This document shows positions 17,378 to 26,573 of a DNA stretch of 64,000 nt, piece after piece. The stretch is taken from assembly GCA_963752915.1 (NCBI GenBank), contig CAVVZZ010000011.1:186001-250000 (forward strand), in the 5' to 3' direction. Every line of letters starts with the position of its first letter. Position 1 is the stretch's first letter. This stretch comes from DATJPR01 sp963752915 (GTDB lineage Bacteria > Bacteroidota > Ignavibacteria > UBA10030 > UBA6906). The position numbers and the translations under genes were made by a program. Under the pieces are notes generated by a model, which was given only the letters and a program-made list of their open reading frames with translations, ran no database searches and was not told where the DNA came from.

Positions 17378-19604
17378 ATGTCATTTCTCGAAGAACTGAA
17401 TCCGGTCCAGCGTGACGCTGCCTCATCCATGGATGGTCCGTGCCTCGTGCTCGCAGGAGCGGGAAGCGGTAAGACGCGCGTTCTCACTTATCGCGTGGCG
17501 AACCTGATAGCCCATGGCGTCCGGCCGGAGTCGATTCTTGCGCTGACCTTCACCAATAAAGCCGCTCAGGAAATGAAGGGCCGGATCGTGGGACTGGTTG
17601 GCGAGGGGAGCCGCAGCATCTGGATGGGGACGTTTCACTCATTATTCGCGCGCATTCTCCGCGTCGAAGCGGAGCGGCTCGGATACCGGAGGAATTTCTC
17701 CATTTACGATAGCGACGATTCGCTGTCGCAAATCAAGGCTGCGATGGGGCGTTTGTCACTCTCGCAACAGCAGTATCTCCCGCAGCAGGTGCGATCCCGG
17801 ATCAGTCATGCAAAGAGCGCAAGGCTCGGGCCGGCGGAGTTTCTTGCCGCGGCGAGCGATCCCGGGGCGAAGGCGGTCGCGAGCATCTACGAGGAATATG
17901 AGCGGGAGCTCAAGCGGTCGAACGCAATGGATTTTGACGATCTTCTCCTCAAGCCGCTCGATCTGTTCGTGCATCAGGCGGACGCCCTCCAGCGCTACCA
18001 GCACCGCTTCTCCCATATCCTGGTGGACGAATACCAGGACACCAATCGCGTCCAGTATCTCCTGATCAATGCGATGTCGAGGACGCACCGGAACCTGTGT
18101 GTCGTCGGGGACGACGCACAGAGCATCTATTCGTTTCGCGGCGCGGATATCAGAAACATCCTGGACTTCCAGCGTGACTATCCGGACGCGAAGGTCTTCC
18201 GGCTGGAACAAAATTACCGGTCGACCAAGAAAATCCTCGCCGCCGCCGGGTCGCTGATCAAGAACAACCGTGCGCAGATCGAGAAATCGCTCTGGACAAG
18301 CAACGATGAAGGCGAACCCATCATGGTGGAACGGTGTGAGGATGACCGGGAAGAAGGGCGAAGGGTCGTCGTGCGCATCGGGGAGGAGATCAGCAGAAAG
18401 AAACTCTCCCTGAAGGATGTTGCAGTTCTTTATCGGACCAATGCGCAGTCGCGTGCGATCGAAGATGCCTTGCGCCGGGCAGGGATTCCCTACGGCATCG
18501 TCGGCGGGGTCGCCTTCTATCGGCGAAAAGAAATCAAAGACATCCTGGCGTACCTGCGACTCATCGTCAACCCCGATGACCAGGAGAGCTTTTCGCGCGT
18601 CATCAACGTTCCACCTCGCGGCATCGGGGCGGGAACCCTCAAGAAGCTGACGACATTCGCCGAGGGGCATGAGTGTACCCCGTTCAATGCTCTTCAGCAC
18701 GAAAAGCTGGGTGAGGTCCTTCCCGAACGTGCCGCCCGGACACTGCGCGATTTCGGCGCGATGATCCGGAAGTACGCCGGACTGCAACAACAGGTGTCGG
18801 CAAGCGAACTGGCGAGGTCTCTGGTGAGCGAGTTGCGTATTCTAGAGCTGCTGAAAGAAGAAGGGACAAGCGAAGCGGAATCGCGCCGCCAAAACGTCGA
18901 AGAACTGGTCTCTGCGCTTTCCGAATTTTGTGCGTCGAACCGGGAGGCCTCCCTGCCGCAGTTCCTGGAAGAGGCCGCCCTTATCGCAGATGTGGATACC
19001 GCGGATTTTGAACGGAACGCCGTGACATTGATGACACTCCATGCGGCGAAAGGACTGGAATTCCCCGTGGTCTTCATTACCGGGTTGGAAGAGGGGCTCT
19101 TCCCGCTCGTCAGCTCCTCCGATGACGATGAAGATATCGAAGAGGAACGGCGGCTGATGTACGTGGGCATCACGCGGGCGCAGAAGAAGCTCTATCTCTG
19201 CCATGCGATGGCCAGACTCCGGTTCGGCGAGACGGCGATGGCCGTTGCGGTCACGTTTCATTGAGGAGATCGATCGCTCGGTTCTGATGGAACAGTCTGC
19301 AGGAGGGTTCCCGCCGCGCCGGGCGGCAGGCTGGAACTCCTCTGCGCCGAGAGTGCGTGAGGGGCACCGTTCCCACACTCGGGAAGCGGTGGAACGGCCG
19401 GCCGATCCTATGCCGGACTACGAAAACGAGTCCCAGGAATTCCGGCAACCGAAAGTCGGAGCAGAGGTCGTCCACGCAATGTTTGGTCGCGGGAAGATCC
19501 TGGCGCTCGACGGGCAGGGAGAGAATGCGCGTGCGGTGGTTGATTTCGAGACGGTAGGAAGGAAAAGGCTTCTGCTGAAATTCGCACACCTCCGATTGCA
19601 GTGA
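17378..19604 (+). CDS. pcrA: UvrD/PcrA-type ATP-dependent DNA helicase, apparent +1 frameshift
   Basis: This superfamily 1A 3'-5' helicase acts in repair and in removing proteins from DNA. The first frame runs 17378-19264 and carries LAGAGSGKT (Walker A, residues 27-33), FTNKAAQEMKGR, ILVDEYQDTNRVQY, QNYRSTKKIL, LMTLHAAKGLEFPVV and RRLMYVGITRAQKKLYL. The chain then stops abruptly after GETAMAV. Dropping one G near 19249-19250 continues as ASRFIEEIDRS and reaches the PcrA C-terminal module HAMFGRGKILAL, ending at 19604 with 741 residues in all, the normal size. ATG at 17378 gives the family N-terminus. The lesion is either sequence error or a recent mutation. Confidence 0.88.
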
Positions 19605-20545
19605 TGCTTCCTTTCCAGAAGTCCGGCAGCCGTATTCACCCTCTACGGACCGCGCGCATCGTCGCGGAGGTCGCATGGTATTATGTCCGGGCAATCGCAC
19701 GGCGGACGCGAGATGCGGATATCCTGTTCCTCGCATCCGGTCTCGCGTTCAACGGCATTTTCGCGCTGATCCCGATCATGCTTCTTCTTGCCTCTGCGAT
19801 CGGCGTCTATTTCAACTCGTCATCGTTGGGGGTCCAGCATCTCCGGGAGATCTTGCATGCGGTGTTTCCCCCGCAGCCGTTTGCGCAACAAATCCAGAAT
19901 TCCATTCTCAATGTCGTGTCGGATATCGTCGTCTATCGGACATCACTCGGAGTATTCGGAACAGTCGTCCTGATCTGGACAGTTACGTCGCTCTTTGACG
20001 CGGTCCGCAGCGTGCTTCACCAGGTGTACGCACTAAGGCGGACCCAGGGACTTCTGAGAAGTCTTCTTCATGATCTTGGATTCGTCGTCCTTGCGTTCGT
20101 CTTTTTTATCGCGGTCAATTTGGCAACGTGGGTCAGTTTGCTTGCAGACCGCGTCGTGAAGGAAATCCCGGCGCTGAAGGAGATGTCGATGCCGCAGCTC
20201 AATACTTATTTGCCGACAACGGTGGTTGTCGCACTCACCGGGATCATGTTCTATATCCTCTACCGCTTTATCACGGATGAAAAGCCGCCGAACGCCGCGG
20301 CGATCGTCTCAACGGTCACGTCCACAGCGATGTGGGTCGTCTCGGGAAAACTATTTGCCGTCTATTTGACCAATATCTCGAACATCGCCACTGTCTACGG
20401 CTCATACACGTTTCTCGTCGTCCTTCTCTTCTGGATCTATTTTACGAGTCTGATCTTTGTCTTTGGAGGCATCGTCGGTCAGGTCCACTGGGAACGCCTC
20501 CGGCACCTTCACGCGGCCACTGCAGCGCATGAACCGACAGCGTAA
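19604..20545 (+). CDS. YihY/BrkB-family inner-membrane protein
   Basis: This integral membrane protein of about 313 residues has six hydrophobic segments and the family marks LASGLAFNGIFALIP near residue 45 and VYGSYTFLVVLLFWIYFTSLIFVFGG near the C-terminus. The family was once misnamed ribonuclease BN and its transport or envelope role is still unclear. The ATG at 19604 overlaps the last base of the helicase stop; a GTG three bases earlier is an alternative start. The coupling supports co-transcription with the helicase. Confidence 0.88.
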   Translation: MLPFQKSGSRIHPLRTARIVAEVAWYYVRAIARRTRDADILFLASGLAFNGIFALIPIMLLLASAIGVYFNSSSLGVQHLREILHAVFPPQPFAQQIQNSILNVVSDIVVYRTSLGVFGTVVLIWTVTSLFDAVRSVLHQVYALRRTQGLLRSLLHDLGFVVLAFVFFIAVNLATWVSLLADRVVKEIPALKEMSMPQLNTYLPTTVVVALTGIMFYILYRFITDEKPPNAAAIVSTVTSTAMWVVSGKLFAVYLTNISNIATVYGSYTFLVVLLFWIYFTSLIFVFGGIVGQVHWERLRHLHAATAAHEPTA

Positions 20546-20580
20546 AGGCGATTGATTGTTCAACATCCAATCATCGAAGA

Positions 20581-22146
20581 ATGCCTGACAGCATGGAACA
20601 TCGAGAAGATTCTATCGAGTCGCTTCGGGCGCTGCGTGCTCAAGCGCAGGTTGGCGGCGGAGACCGCAGAATTGAAGATCAACACAAGAAAGGGAAGCTC
20701 ACGGCGCGGGAACGCCTGGGCATCCTTCTGGATGAGGGGAGCTTCTCCGAGCTCGACATGCTGGTGCAACACCGGGCAACGGATTTCGGACTCGAGAAAC
20801 AACGCTATCTCGGTGATGGCGTCGTGACCGGAACGGGGCGGATCCGCGGACGCATCGTGTGCGTGTTCAGCCAGGACTTCACAGTATTCGGCGGTTCCCT
20901 CTCTGAGGCCCACGCGGAGAAGATCTGCAAAGTCATGGATCTGGCGATGAAGATCGGTTGCCCGGTTATCGGGCTGAACGATTCCGGCGGGGCGAGGATC
21001 CAGGAAGGGGTGGTGAGCCTTGGCGGATACGCCGAGATCTTCCTGCGGAATACCCTTGCCTCGGGAGTGGTCCCGCAGATTTCCGCAGTCATGGGACCGT
21101 GTGCCGGCGGGGCCGTGTATTCACCCGCTATTACCGATTTTGTCTTCATGGTGACGGGGACGAGCTATATGTTTGTTACAGGCCCGAGCGTTGTTGAGAC
21201 GGTGACGCACGAAAAGGTTTCTTCGGAGGAACTCGGCGGGGCGCACACCCATGCACGAAGAAGCGGTGTTGCCCATTTTGCGTGCAATGACGAGATATCG
21301 TGTCTCGAGTCGATTCGAACACTCTTTGGTTACCTTCCCTCAAACAACCGTGAGGAACCGCCCCTGGTGGAGAGCCCGGATCCTTCGGACCGGAAGGATG
21401 AACGACTTCTTACTGTCGTCCCGTCGAATCCGAACAAGCCGTACGATATGAAGGAAGTGATGCAGATGGTGGTCGATGACGGGGGGTTCGTTGAGGTCCA
21501 TGCTGAATTCGCGCCCAACATCATCTGTGCCTTTGCGCGTATGGGAGGTCGGTCGGTGGGCATCGTCGCGAATCAACCGGCTGTTCTTGCCGGGGTCCTC
21601 GACATCGATTCCTCCCGCAAAGCGGCACGGTTCGTTCGGTTCTGTGACGCCTTCAATATTCCTCTCGTTACCTTTGTTGACGTGCCCGGATTCCTGCCGG
21701 GGACCGACCAGGAATGGCGCGGGATCATCGCGAACGGCGCCAAGCTCCTGTACGCATATTGCGAAGCAACCGTCCCACGCATCACCGTCATCACGCGCAA
21801 AGCGTACGGCGGGGCATATGACGTCATGAATTCAAAGCATATCCGTGGTGATTTCAACTTCGCCTGGCCTTCAGCGGAAATCGCTGTCATGGGACCGAAA
21901 GGAGCGGCGGAGATTATTTTCAGAAGAGAGATCGATGCTGCCGCGAATCGTGAGGTGGCTCTCGCGGAGAAGGAAAAGGAGTATCGCGAGAAATTTGCCA
22001 ACCCGTATCTCGCGGCGAATAGAGGGTACATCGATGAAGTGATCGAACCGCAGGAAACTCGTCCGCGCATCATCCATGCATTGACGATCCTTGATTCGAA
22101 AGTCGACACAAATCCCAAAAAGAAGCACGGGAACATTCCGCTGTGA
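20581..22146 (+). CDS. pccB: Acyl-CoA carboxylase carboxyltransferase subunit (PccB/MmdA type)
   Basis: This 521-residue carboxyltransferase moves CO2 between biotin and an acyl-CoA such as propionyl- or methylmalonyl-CoA. It has the N-terminal KLTARERLGILLDEGSF, the crotonase-like oxyanion stretches LNDSGGARIQEGV and MGPCAGGAVYSPA, and in the second half VDVPGFLPGTDQE and TRKAYGGAYDVM. Length and both domains are complete. No biotin carboxylase, biotin carrier or sodium-pump subunit is next to it, so whether it acts in a carboxylase or a decarboxylase cannot be decided here. Confidence 0.93.
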   Translation: MPDSMEHREDSIESLRALRAQAQVGGGDRRIEDQHKKGKLTARERLGILLDEGSFSELDMLVQHRATDFGLEKQRYLGDGVVTGTGRIRGRIVCVFSQDFTVFGGSLSEAHAEKICKVMDLAMKIGCPVIGLNDSGGARIQEGVVSLGGYAEIFLRNTLASGVVPQISAVMGPCAGGAVYSPAITDFVFMVTGTSYMFVTGPSVVETVTHEKVSSEELGGAHTHARRSGVAHFACNDEISCLESIRTLFGYLPSNNREEPPLVESPDPSDRKDERLLTVVPSNPNKPYDMKEVMQMVVDDGGFVEVHAEFAPNIICAFARMGGRSVGIVANQPAVLAGVLDIDSSRKAARFVRFCDAFNIPLVTFVDVPGFLPGTDQEWRGIIANGAKLLYAYCEATVPRITVITRKAYGGAYDVMNSKHIRGDFNFAWPSAEIAVMGPKGAAEIIFRREIDAAANREVALAEKEKEYREKFANPYLAANRGYIDEVIEPQETRPRIIHALTILDSKVDTNPKKKHGNIPL

Positions 22147-22150
22147 TTTA

Positions 22151-22178
22151 TTGACTTCCTCCGCAATTCATCTATATT
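22151..22178 (+). promoter_or_regulatory. Promoter TTGACT-N16-TATATT
   Basis: TTGACT at 22151-22156 and TATATT at 22173-22178 lie 16 bases apart. The downstream box extends to TATATTTG, which also fits the TAnnTTTG element of Bacteroidota. It would start a leader of roughly 115 bases ahead of the radical SAM gene. Confidence 0.6.
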
Positions 22179-22301
22179 TGCTCTGCCAAGAGTATTTCCA
22201 TTCCGCACAATTAGCAGATTTTCCGCTCAAAGTGTTTCCCTATCAAAGTTCACGTACACAGACTGATCCCCACTTTACAAAGAAAGCAGAAGGAGAAATA
22301 C

Positions 22302-23522
22302 ATGGGTTCACCTCTCTCCCATAACGATCTCTACAGACTTCCCTGGACGCTGCCGGACAATGCGATAAGTTGGCTCGAGCCGACAAGCATGTGCAATCTC
22401 GCCTGCGATGGGTGCTATCGAAAGAATGAAGCGAATGCGCACAAGTCGTTGGAGGTGGTACGGCAGGAATTGGACACGTTCAATCGCCTGCGAAAGACCG
22501 ATGGGGTATCGATTGCCGGAGGAGATCCGCTGGTTCACCCCCAAATTGAACAGATTGTCGAGATGATCGCTTCAGACGGCCAGAAGCCGATCATCAATAC
22601 CAACGGGCTTGCGTTGACAATGGAGAAGTTGAAAGCTCTCAAGACGGCCGGTGTTGCAGGCTTCACGTTCCATATCGATTCGGGGCAAAACCGCCCGCAC
22701 ATGAAAGGAAAGACCGAACTCGAACTCAACGACCTTCGGCTGCACTACGCAGAAATGCTTGCAGAAGTCGGCGGAATGTCCTGCGCATTCAATGCGACGG
22801 TCTACGACCATACGCTGAAAGATGTCCCGCTCGTCGTCGAGTGGGGACAGAAGCATATCGACATCGTCAACATTCTTGTCTTCATCGCCTACCGCGCCGC
22901 TCCCGTTCACCAGGGATACAGCTATTTTGTCGGAGGCAAGAAAATCGATATGACACCGATCGCTTACGCGATCGATAAGGAGCGCAAGATTTCGATCATG
23001 TCGACGGACATTGTCGATACAATTCGAACCAGATTTCCGGAGTTCATGCCCTCCGCTTATCTGAACAGCACAGAGCGGCCGGACCATTTCAAGTGGCTCC
23101 TTACCCTGCGGATGGGCACAAAGGACCGGATCTACGGCTACGCGGGTGCGAAGTTCATGGAAATCGGGCAGACACTCCATCACTTGTTGCATGGGACCTA
23201 CCTTGCCTATACATCCCCCAAGACGCTTCATCATGGGCGAAGGATGCTCTTCGGCGCGCCGTTGGACCGCGGACTCGCCGGGATCGCATCGTCATATCTC
23301 CACCACGCGCTGCGGTCCCCGTCTGTCCTGTTCAAGAAACTTCATCTACAGACCGTCATGATAATCCAGCCGGCCGACTTCATGGAGAACGGGGCGTTGG
23401 GAATGTGCGATGGCTGTCCGGACATTACCGTTCACGACAACAAGCTCGTCTGGTCGTGCCGGATGGAGGAGCTCATCAACTTCGGCGATTGGATACGGGC
23501 CGTGCCTGACAACGGCAAGTAG
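22302..23522 (+). CDS. Radical SAM enzyme of unknown substrate
   Basis: This 406-residue protein has the radical SAM cluster motif Cys31-x3-Cys35-x2-Cys38 (CNLACDGCYR), with the SAM-binding GGDPL segment at about residue 70. A second Cys group near the end (MCDGCPD, then WSCRME) could hold an auxiliary cluster. A strong AGAAGGAG sits upstream of the ATG at 22302. It forms its own transcription unit between a promoter and a terminator. The middle section with several aromatic residues is not one I recognise; it may act on a lipid or peptide, but nothing in the context decides this. Confidence 0.85.
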   Translation: MGSPLSHNDLYRLPWTLPDNAISWLEPTSMCNLACDGCYRKNEANAHKSLEVVRQELDTFNRLRKTDGVSIAGGDPLVHPQIEQIVEMIASDGQKPIINTNGLALTMEKLKALKTAGVAGFTFHIDSGQNRPHMKGKTELELNDLRLHYAEMLAEVGGMSCAFNATVYDHTLKDVPLVVEWGQKHIDIVNILVFIAYRAAPVHQGYSYFVGGKKIDMTPIAYAIDKERKISIMSTDIVDTIRTRFPEFMPSAYLNSTERPDHFKWLLTLRMGTKDRIYGYAGAKFMEIGQTLHHLLHGTYLAYTSPKTLHHGRRMLFGAPLDRGLAGIASSYLHHALRSPSVLFKKLHLQTVMIIQPADFMENGALGMCDGCPDITVHDNKLVWSCRMEELINFGDWIRAVPDNGK

Positions 23523-23540
23523 CTCTTCGTTTGTTCATCG

Positions 23541-23577
23541 TGCCCCCTTCTCGTGTTTCGGCAAGGGGGCATTTCTT
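23541..23577 (+). terminator. Rho-independent terminator
   Basis: TGCCCCCTT (23541-23549) pairs with AAGGGGGCA (23563-23571) around a 13-base loop and is followed by TTTCTTC. It ends the radical SAM transcript 19 bases after its stop codon. Confidence 0.8.
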
Positions 23578-23593
23578 CTCTCTACCCTCTTTT

Positions 23594-23622
23594 TTGCATC
23601 TTCTCCCGGTTCCCCCTATATT
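23594..23622 (+). promoter_or_regulatory. Promoter TTGCAT-N17-TATATT
   Basis: TTGCAT at 23594-23599 and TATATT at 23617-23622 have the ideal 17-base spacing. The predicted start lies about 20 bases before the GTG at 23651, so this promoter would drive endonuclease III and the two coupled glycosyltransferase genes. Confidence 0.65.
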
Positions 23623-23650
23623 TTCAAACGATTTTCTTGGAGACTCCTGG

Positions 23651-24379
23651 GTGAAAGATCGGGAGAAGATACGCAAGGCGATTGTCCTCCTGGAGCGGTC
23701 GCTCGGAACGCCCGTTCAGGCAGCGGCCTTGCCCCGGCCTTTGGATGTCCTGATCGCGACAGTACTGTCTCAAAACACGAACGACAAGAATAGCCATCGG
23801 GCGTATACAGAACTTCGTCGTCGGTTTCGTTCGTGGAATTCCCTGGCCGATGCCCCTGTCCGTGCGATCGCCTCAGCCATTCGGATGGGAGGCATGGCGG
23901 ACCAGAAGTCCAGACGCATCAAGGAGATTCTGCGGGAAGTCCGACAACGAACGGGGACATTCAGCCTCGACGCACTCCGCAAAGAAACGAATCCTGAAAT
24001 CATGGATTGGCTCGTAGGTTTGCCGGGAGTCGGCCCCAAAACCGCTGCCTGCGTCATTCTGTTTTCCTTGGGGCGGGATATTTTCCCCGTCGACACCCAC
24101 GTGCACAGGATTTGCAGCCGACTGGGGATATCCGGTCGCAGCCGGAGCCCCGAAGAGACCTTTCGTCATATGGCGAAAAAGGTCCCCAAAGGGAAGGGCT
24201 ATTCCTTCCACACAAATCTCATCCGCTTCGGAAGGATGGTCTGTCGTTCGACACAGCCCCTCTGCGGAGAGTGCCCTCTCTTCAATCTCTGCGTGTTTGA
24301 GGGGAGGTCCGATCGGCGAAGAACTGCCCCGACCGGAGCGGACCATCACTTTATGTTGCTCGATAACGTAGCTCCATGA
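23651..24379 (+). CDS. nth: Endonuclease III family DNA glycosylase/AP lyase
   Basis: This base-excision-repair enzyme removes oxidised pyrimidines and nicks the abasic site. With GTG at 23651 (GGAGA seven bases upstream) it has 242 residues. It shows LIATVLSQNTND, the helix-hairpin-helix LVGLPGVGPKTA with the catalytic Lys, the catalytic Asp in FPVDTHVHRI, and a C-terminal 4Fe-4S Cys set (CRSTQPLCGECPLFNLC). The frame is open for 40 more codons upstream, but that stretch covers the promoter. The stop overlaps the next gene by four bases. Confidence 0.92.
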   Translation: MKDREKIRKAIVLLERSLGTPVQAAALPRPLDVLIATVLSQNTNDKNSHRAYTELRRRFRSWNSLADAPVRAIASAIRMGGMADQKSRRIKEILREVRQRTGTFSLDALRKETNPEIMDWLVGLPGVGPKTAACVILFSLGRDIFPVDTHVHRICSRLGISGRSRSPEETFRHMAKKVPKGKGYSFHTNLIRFGRMVCRSTQPLCGECPLFNLCVFEGRSDRRRTAPTGADHHFMLLDNVAP

Positions 24380-25395
24380 TCGAAACCCTGGATCGTACTT
24401 CCGTTCGTCGGATTCTCGTCATTAAGCTCAGGGCCGTCGGGGATGTCGTTCTCTCGACGATCGTCCTGAAGAATCTGCGGGAGGCGTTCCCCCATGCGTC
24501 CCTGGAATTTCTCACCGAGAAGGGGGGAGCAGGCGTCCTCCAGGGAAACCCGTTCATCGATCGATGCCTGGTGTACGACCGGACGAGGATGACCGGCCCC
24601 GGCTTGATCCGCCAGGTGCGAAAGGGGCGCTACGATCTTGTCATCGACCTTTTTGGGAACCCGCGGACTGCCCTCCTAACGCTTTTGAGCGGCGCGCAGT
24701 ACCGGGTGGGCTACCGATTCCGCGGGAGGACATACGCCTACAACGCCGTCGTCGAGCCACGGGGCTCGTCGGTTCACAATACGCAGTTCAACCTTGATGC
24801 CCTCGAACGGATCGGCATTCCGATCATCGACCGCTCCCTGCATATTGTCCCCGGCAAGCATGACGAGGAAAAAATCGAGGACTTCTGGCGAAGGGAAATT
24901 CCTGTCGGCGTGGCTGTCGTTGCGCTGCACAGCGGCGGAGGCTGGAGGACGAAACGGTGGCCTGAAGAACGGTTTGCCGCGGTGGCGGACAAAATACAAT
25001 CGCAGCATGGGGCGGCCATTCTGCTCCCGTGGGGCCCGGGCGAAGAACCTGATGTCGAGCGCATCCGGTCAAACATGAAAACCCGGGCGATCATCCCGCC
25101 CTCAACGACGCTGCTGGAGCTTGCGGCCCTGTTGCGCAGGTGCTCCCTGGTAGTGACCAACGATTCCGGGCCGATGCACATCGCCGCCGCGATGGGGACG
25201 CCGGTCGTAGGGATCTTCGGACCGACAAGCCCGAGATTGCAGGGGCCCTACGGCGCAAAGGCGACGACCGTTCGAAATGAATCCCTTCCGTGTCTCGGCT
25301 GCAACCTTGTCGAATGCCCCATTGGAAATCCTTGCATGAAGGAGCTAGAGGTGCAAACGGTCCTCGACGCGATTCGTGAGCTTGCGGTGATGTGA
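24376..25395 (+). CDS. Glycosyltransferase family 9 (heptosyltransferase-like)
   Basis: This 339-residue GT9 enzyme would add a heptose or similar sugar from an ADP-sugar to the LPS core at the inner membrane face. Typical pieces are ILVIKLRAVGDVVLSTIVL, HSGGGWRTKRWP in the donor domain, and VTNDSGPMHIAAAMGTPVVGIFGPTSP. It starts inside the nth stop codon (ATGA), so the two are coupled, an unusual pairing of DNA repair with LPS synthesis. The C-terminus holds a Cys cluster (CLGCNLVECPIGNPC) shared with the next gene. Confidence 0.92.
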   Translation: MIETLDRTSVRRILVIKLRAVGDVVLSTIVLKNLREAFPHASLEFLTEKGGAGVLQGNPFIDRCLVYDRTRMTGPGLIRQVRKGRYDLVIDLFGNPRTALLTLLSGAQYRVGYRFRGRTYAYNAVVEPRGSSVHNTQFNLDALERIGIPIIDRSLHIVPGKHDEEKIEDFWRREIPVGVAVVALHSGGGWRTKRWPEERFAAVADKIQSQHGAAILLPWGPGEEPDVERIRSNMKTRAIIPPSTTLLELAALLRRCSLVVTNDSGPMHIAAAMGTPVVGIFGPTSPRLQGPYGAKATTVRNESLPCLGCNLVECPIGNPCMKELEVQTVLDAIRELAVM

Positions 25396-26567
25396 AATCA
25401 ATCCGGACGACAACTTCGATGAACATGCTTATTCCTTCCTGCAAACACTTCACCGGGTACAAACCCTGTTTTCCGGGCATCAATTGCCTCGAAACCTGCG
25501 AGCAGGAAGACCCGATCGGGACACGGATTCTCCTGATCAATCTTGACGCCCTGGGAAATGTTCTCGCGACAACAAGTATCCTTCCCGCGATCAAAAAAAA
25601 ATACCCTGTCAGTGATGTAACGTGGTTGACGCTGAAAAATGCGGCGCCGCTCCTCCAGAATAATCCGTTTGTCGACCGCGTGTATGTCTGGGATCCCGAA
25701 TCGTTGATGATCCTCGAGGAGCAGACGTTCGATGTCGTGATGAATGTGGACAAGTCCCGGCGATCCGGTGCATTCGCTATGCGGGTGAAGGCGGGGGAGC
25801 GGTTGGGATTCGGAATGAACCAGCACGGGGCGATTGTGCCGCTCAACGCGGAAGCGGAGGAGAATTATCGGCTCGGCCTCGACGATCACTTTAAATTCAG
25901 GGTAAACAAGAAGACCGTACCGCAGCTCGAGTGCGAGGAATTCAAGCTCCCGTACGCTCGTGATGAGTATATTCTGCGGCTTACCGAGGAAGAATCGGCA
26001 TTCTGTGCATCGTACAAGGAGCATGCGGGGATCACAGAAACCGACGTTGTCGTTGGCTTGAATACCGGCTGCTCGGAACTTTTTCCCAACAAGAAGCTGA
26101 CGGTGGAGCAACATGTCGCCTTGATTCAGGACCTGTCGCAGGTGAAAGGAATCCGGCTTCTTCTCCTCGGGGGTCCCGAAGACACGATCCGGAATGCAGA
26201 AATCCATCGCCGCGCAGGAAGCAGGGTCCATCCAACGCCGACAGACGAGGGGGTCCGGAGGGGGATCTGTTATGAAAATCTGTGTGATGTGGTGATTACG
26301 GGCGATTCCTTCGGCATGCATCTGGCCATCGGGCTCAAGAAGCACGTCATCGTCTGGTTCGGATTGAGCTGCTGGACGGAGATCGATCTATTCGATAGGG
26401 GAGTGAAGCTCATTCCGGAAGGGTTGGAATGCTCGCCGTGCTGGAAGAAGGAATGCCCCTACAACCTCGAGTGCATCCAGATGGTTGATCTCGGGCGGAT
26501 TGCGCGCGAAGTTCAGGACTTCCGGGAGAAAGCTCTCGAGCAACGCGCCGCAGCGACTGCGCGCTGA
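25392..26567 (+). CDS. Second glycosyltransferase family 9 protein with Cys-rich ends
   Basis: This GT9 relative (391 residues from GTG 25392, fewer from ATG 25419 or 25425) follows the first with a four-base overlap. The core begins ILLINLDALGNVLATTSIL and includes LNTGCSELFPNKKLT and VVITGDSFGMHLAIGLKKHVIVWFG. It carries two cysteine groups: N-terminal C-x8-C-x5-C-x3-C and C-terminal CSPCWKKECPYNLEC. These could bind a metal or form disulfides. It ends six bases from a convergent PorV-like gene. Acceptor sugar is unknown. Confidence 0.88.
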   Translation: MKSIRTTTSMNMLIPSCKHFTGYKPCFPGINCLETCEQEDPIGTRILLINLDALGNVLATTSILPAIKKKYPVSDVTWLTLKNAAPLLQNNPFVDRVYVWDPESLMILEEQTFDVVMNVDKSRRSGAFAMRVKAGERLGFGMNQHGAIVPLNAEAEENYRLGLDDHFKFRVNKKTVPQLECEEFKLPYARDEYILRLTEEESAFCASYKEHAGITETDVVVGLNTGCSELFPNKKLTVEQHVALIQDLSQVKGIRLLLLGGPEDTIRNAEIHRRAGSRVHPTPTDEGVRRGICYENLCDVVITGDSFGMHLAIGLKKHVIVWFGLSCWTEIDLFDRGVKLIPEGLECSPCWKKECPYNLECIQMVDLGRIAREVQDFREKALEQRAAATAR

Positions 26568-26573
26568 GAGCGA

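Noticed and set aside
17378..19604. Programmed +1 frameshift in uvrD, nuoG and trpE
   Set aside because: The three sites share no slippery sequence or downstream structure that I can see, and none of these genes is known to use recoding.
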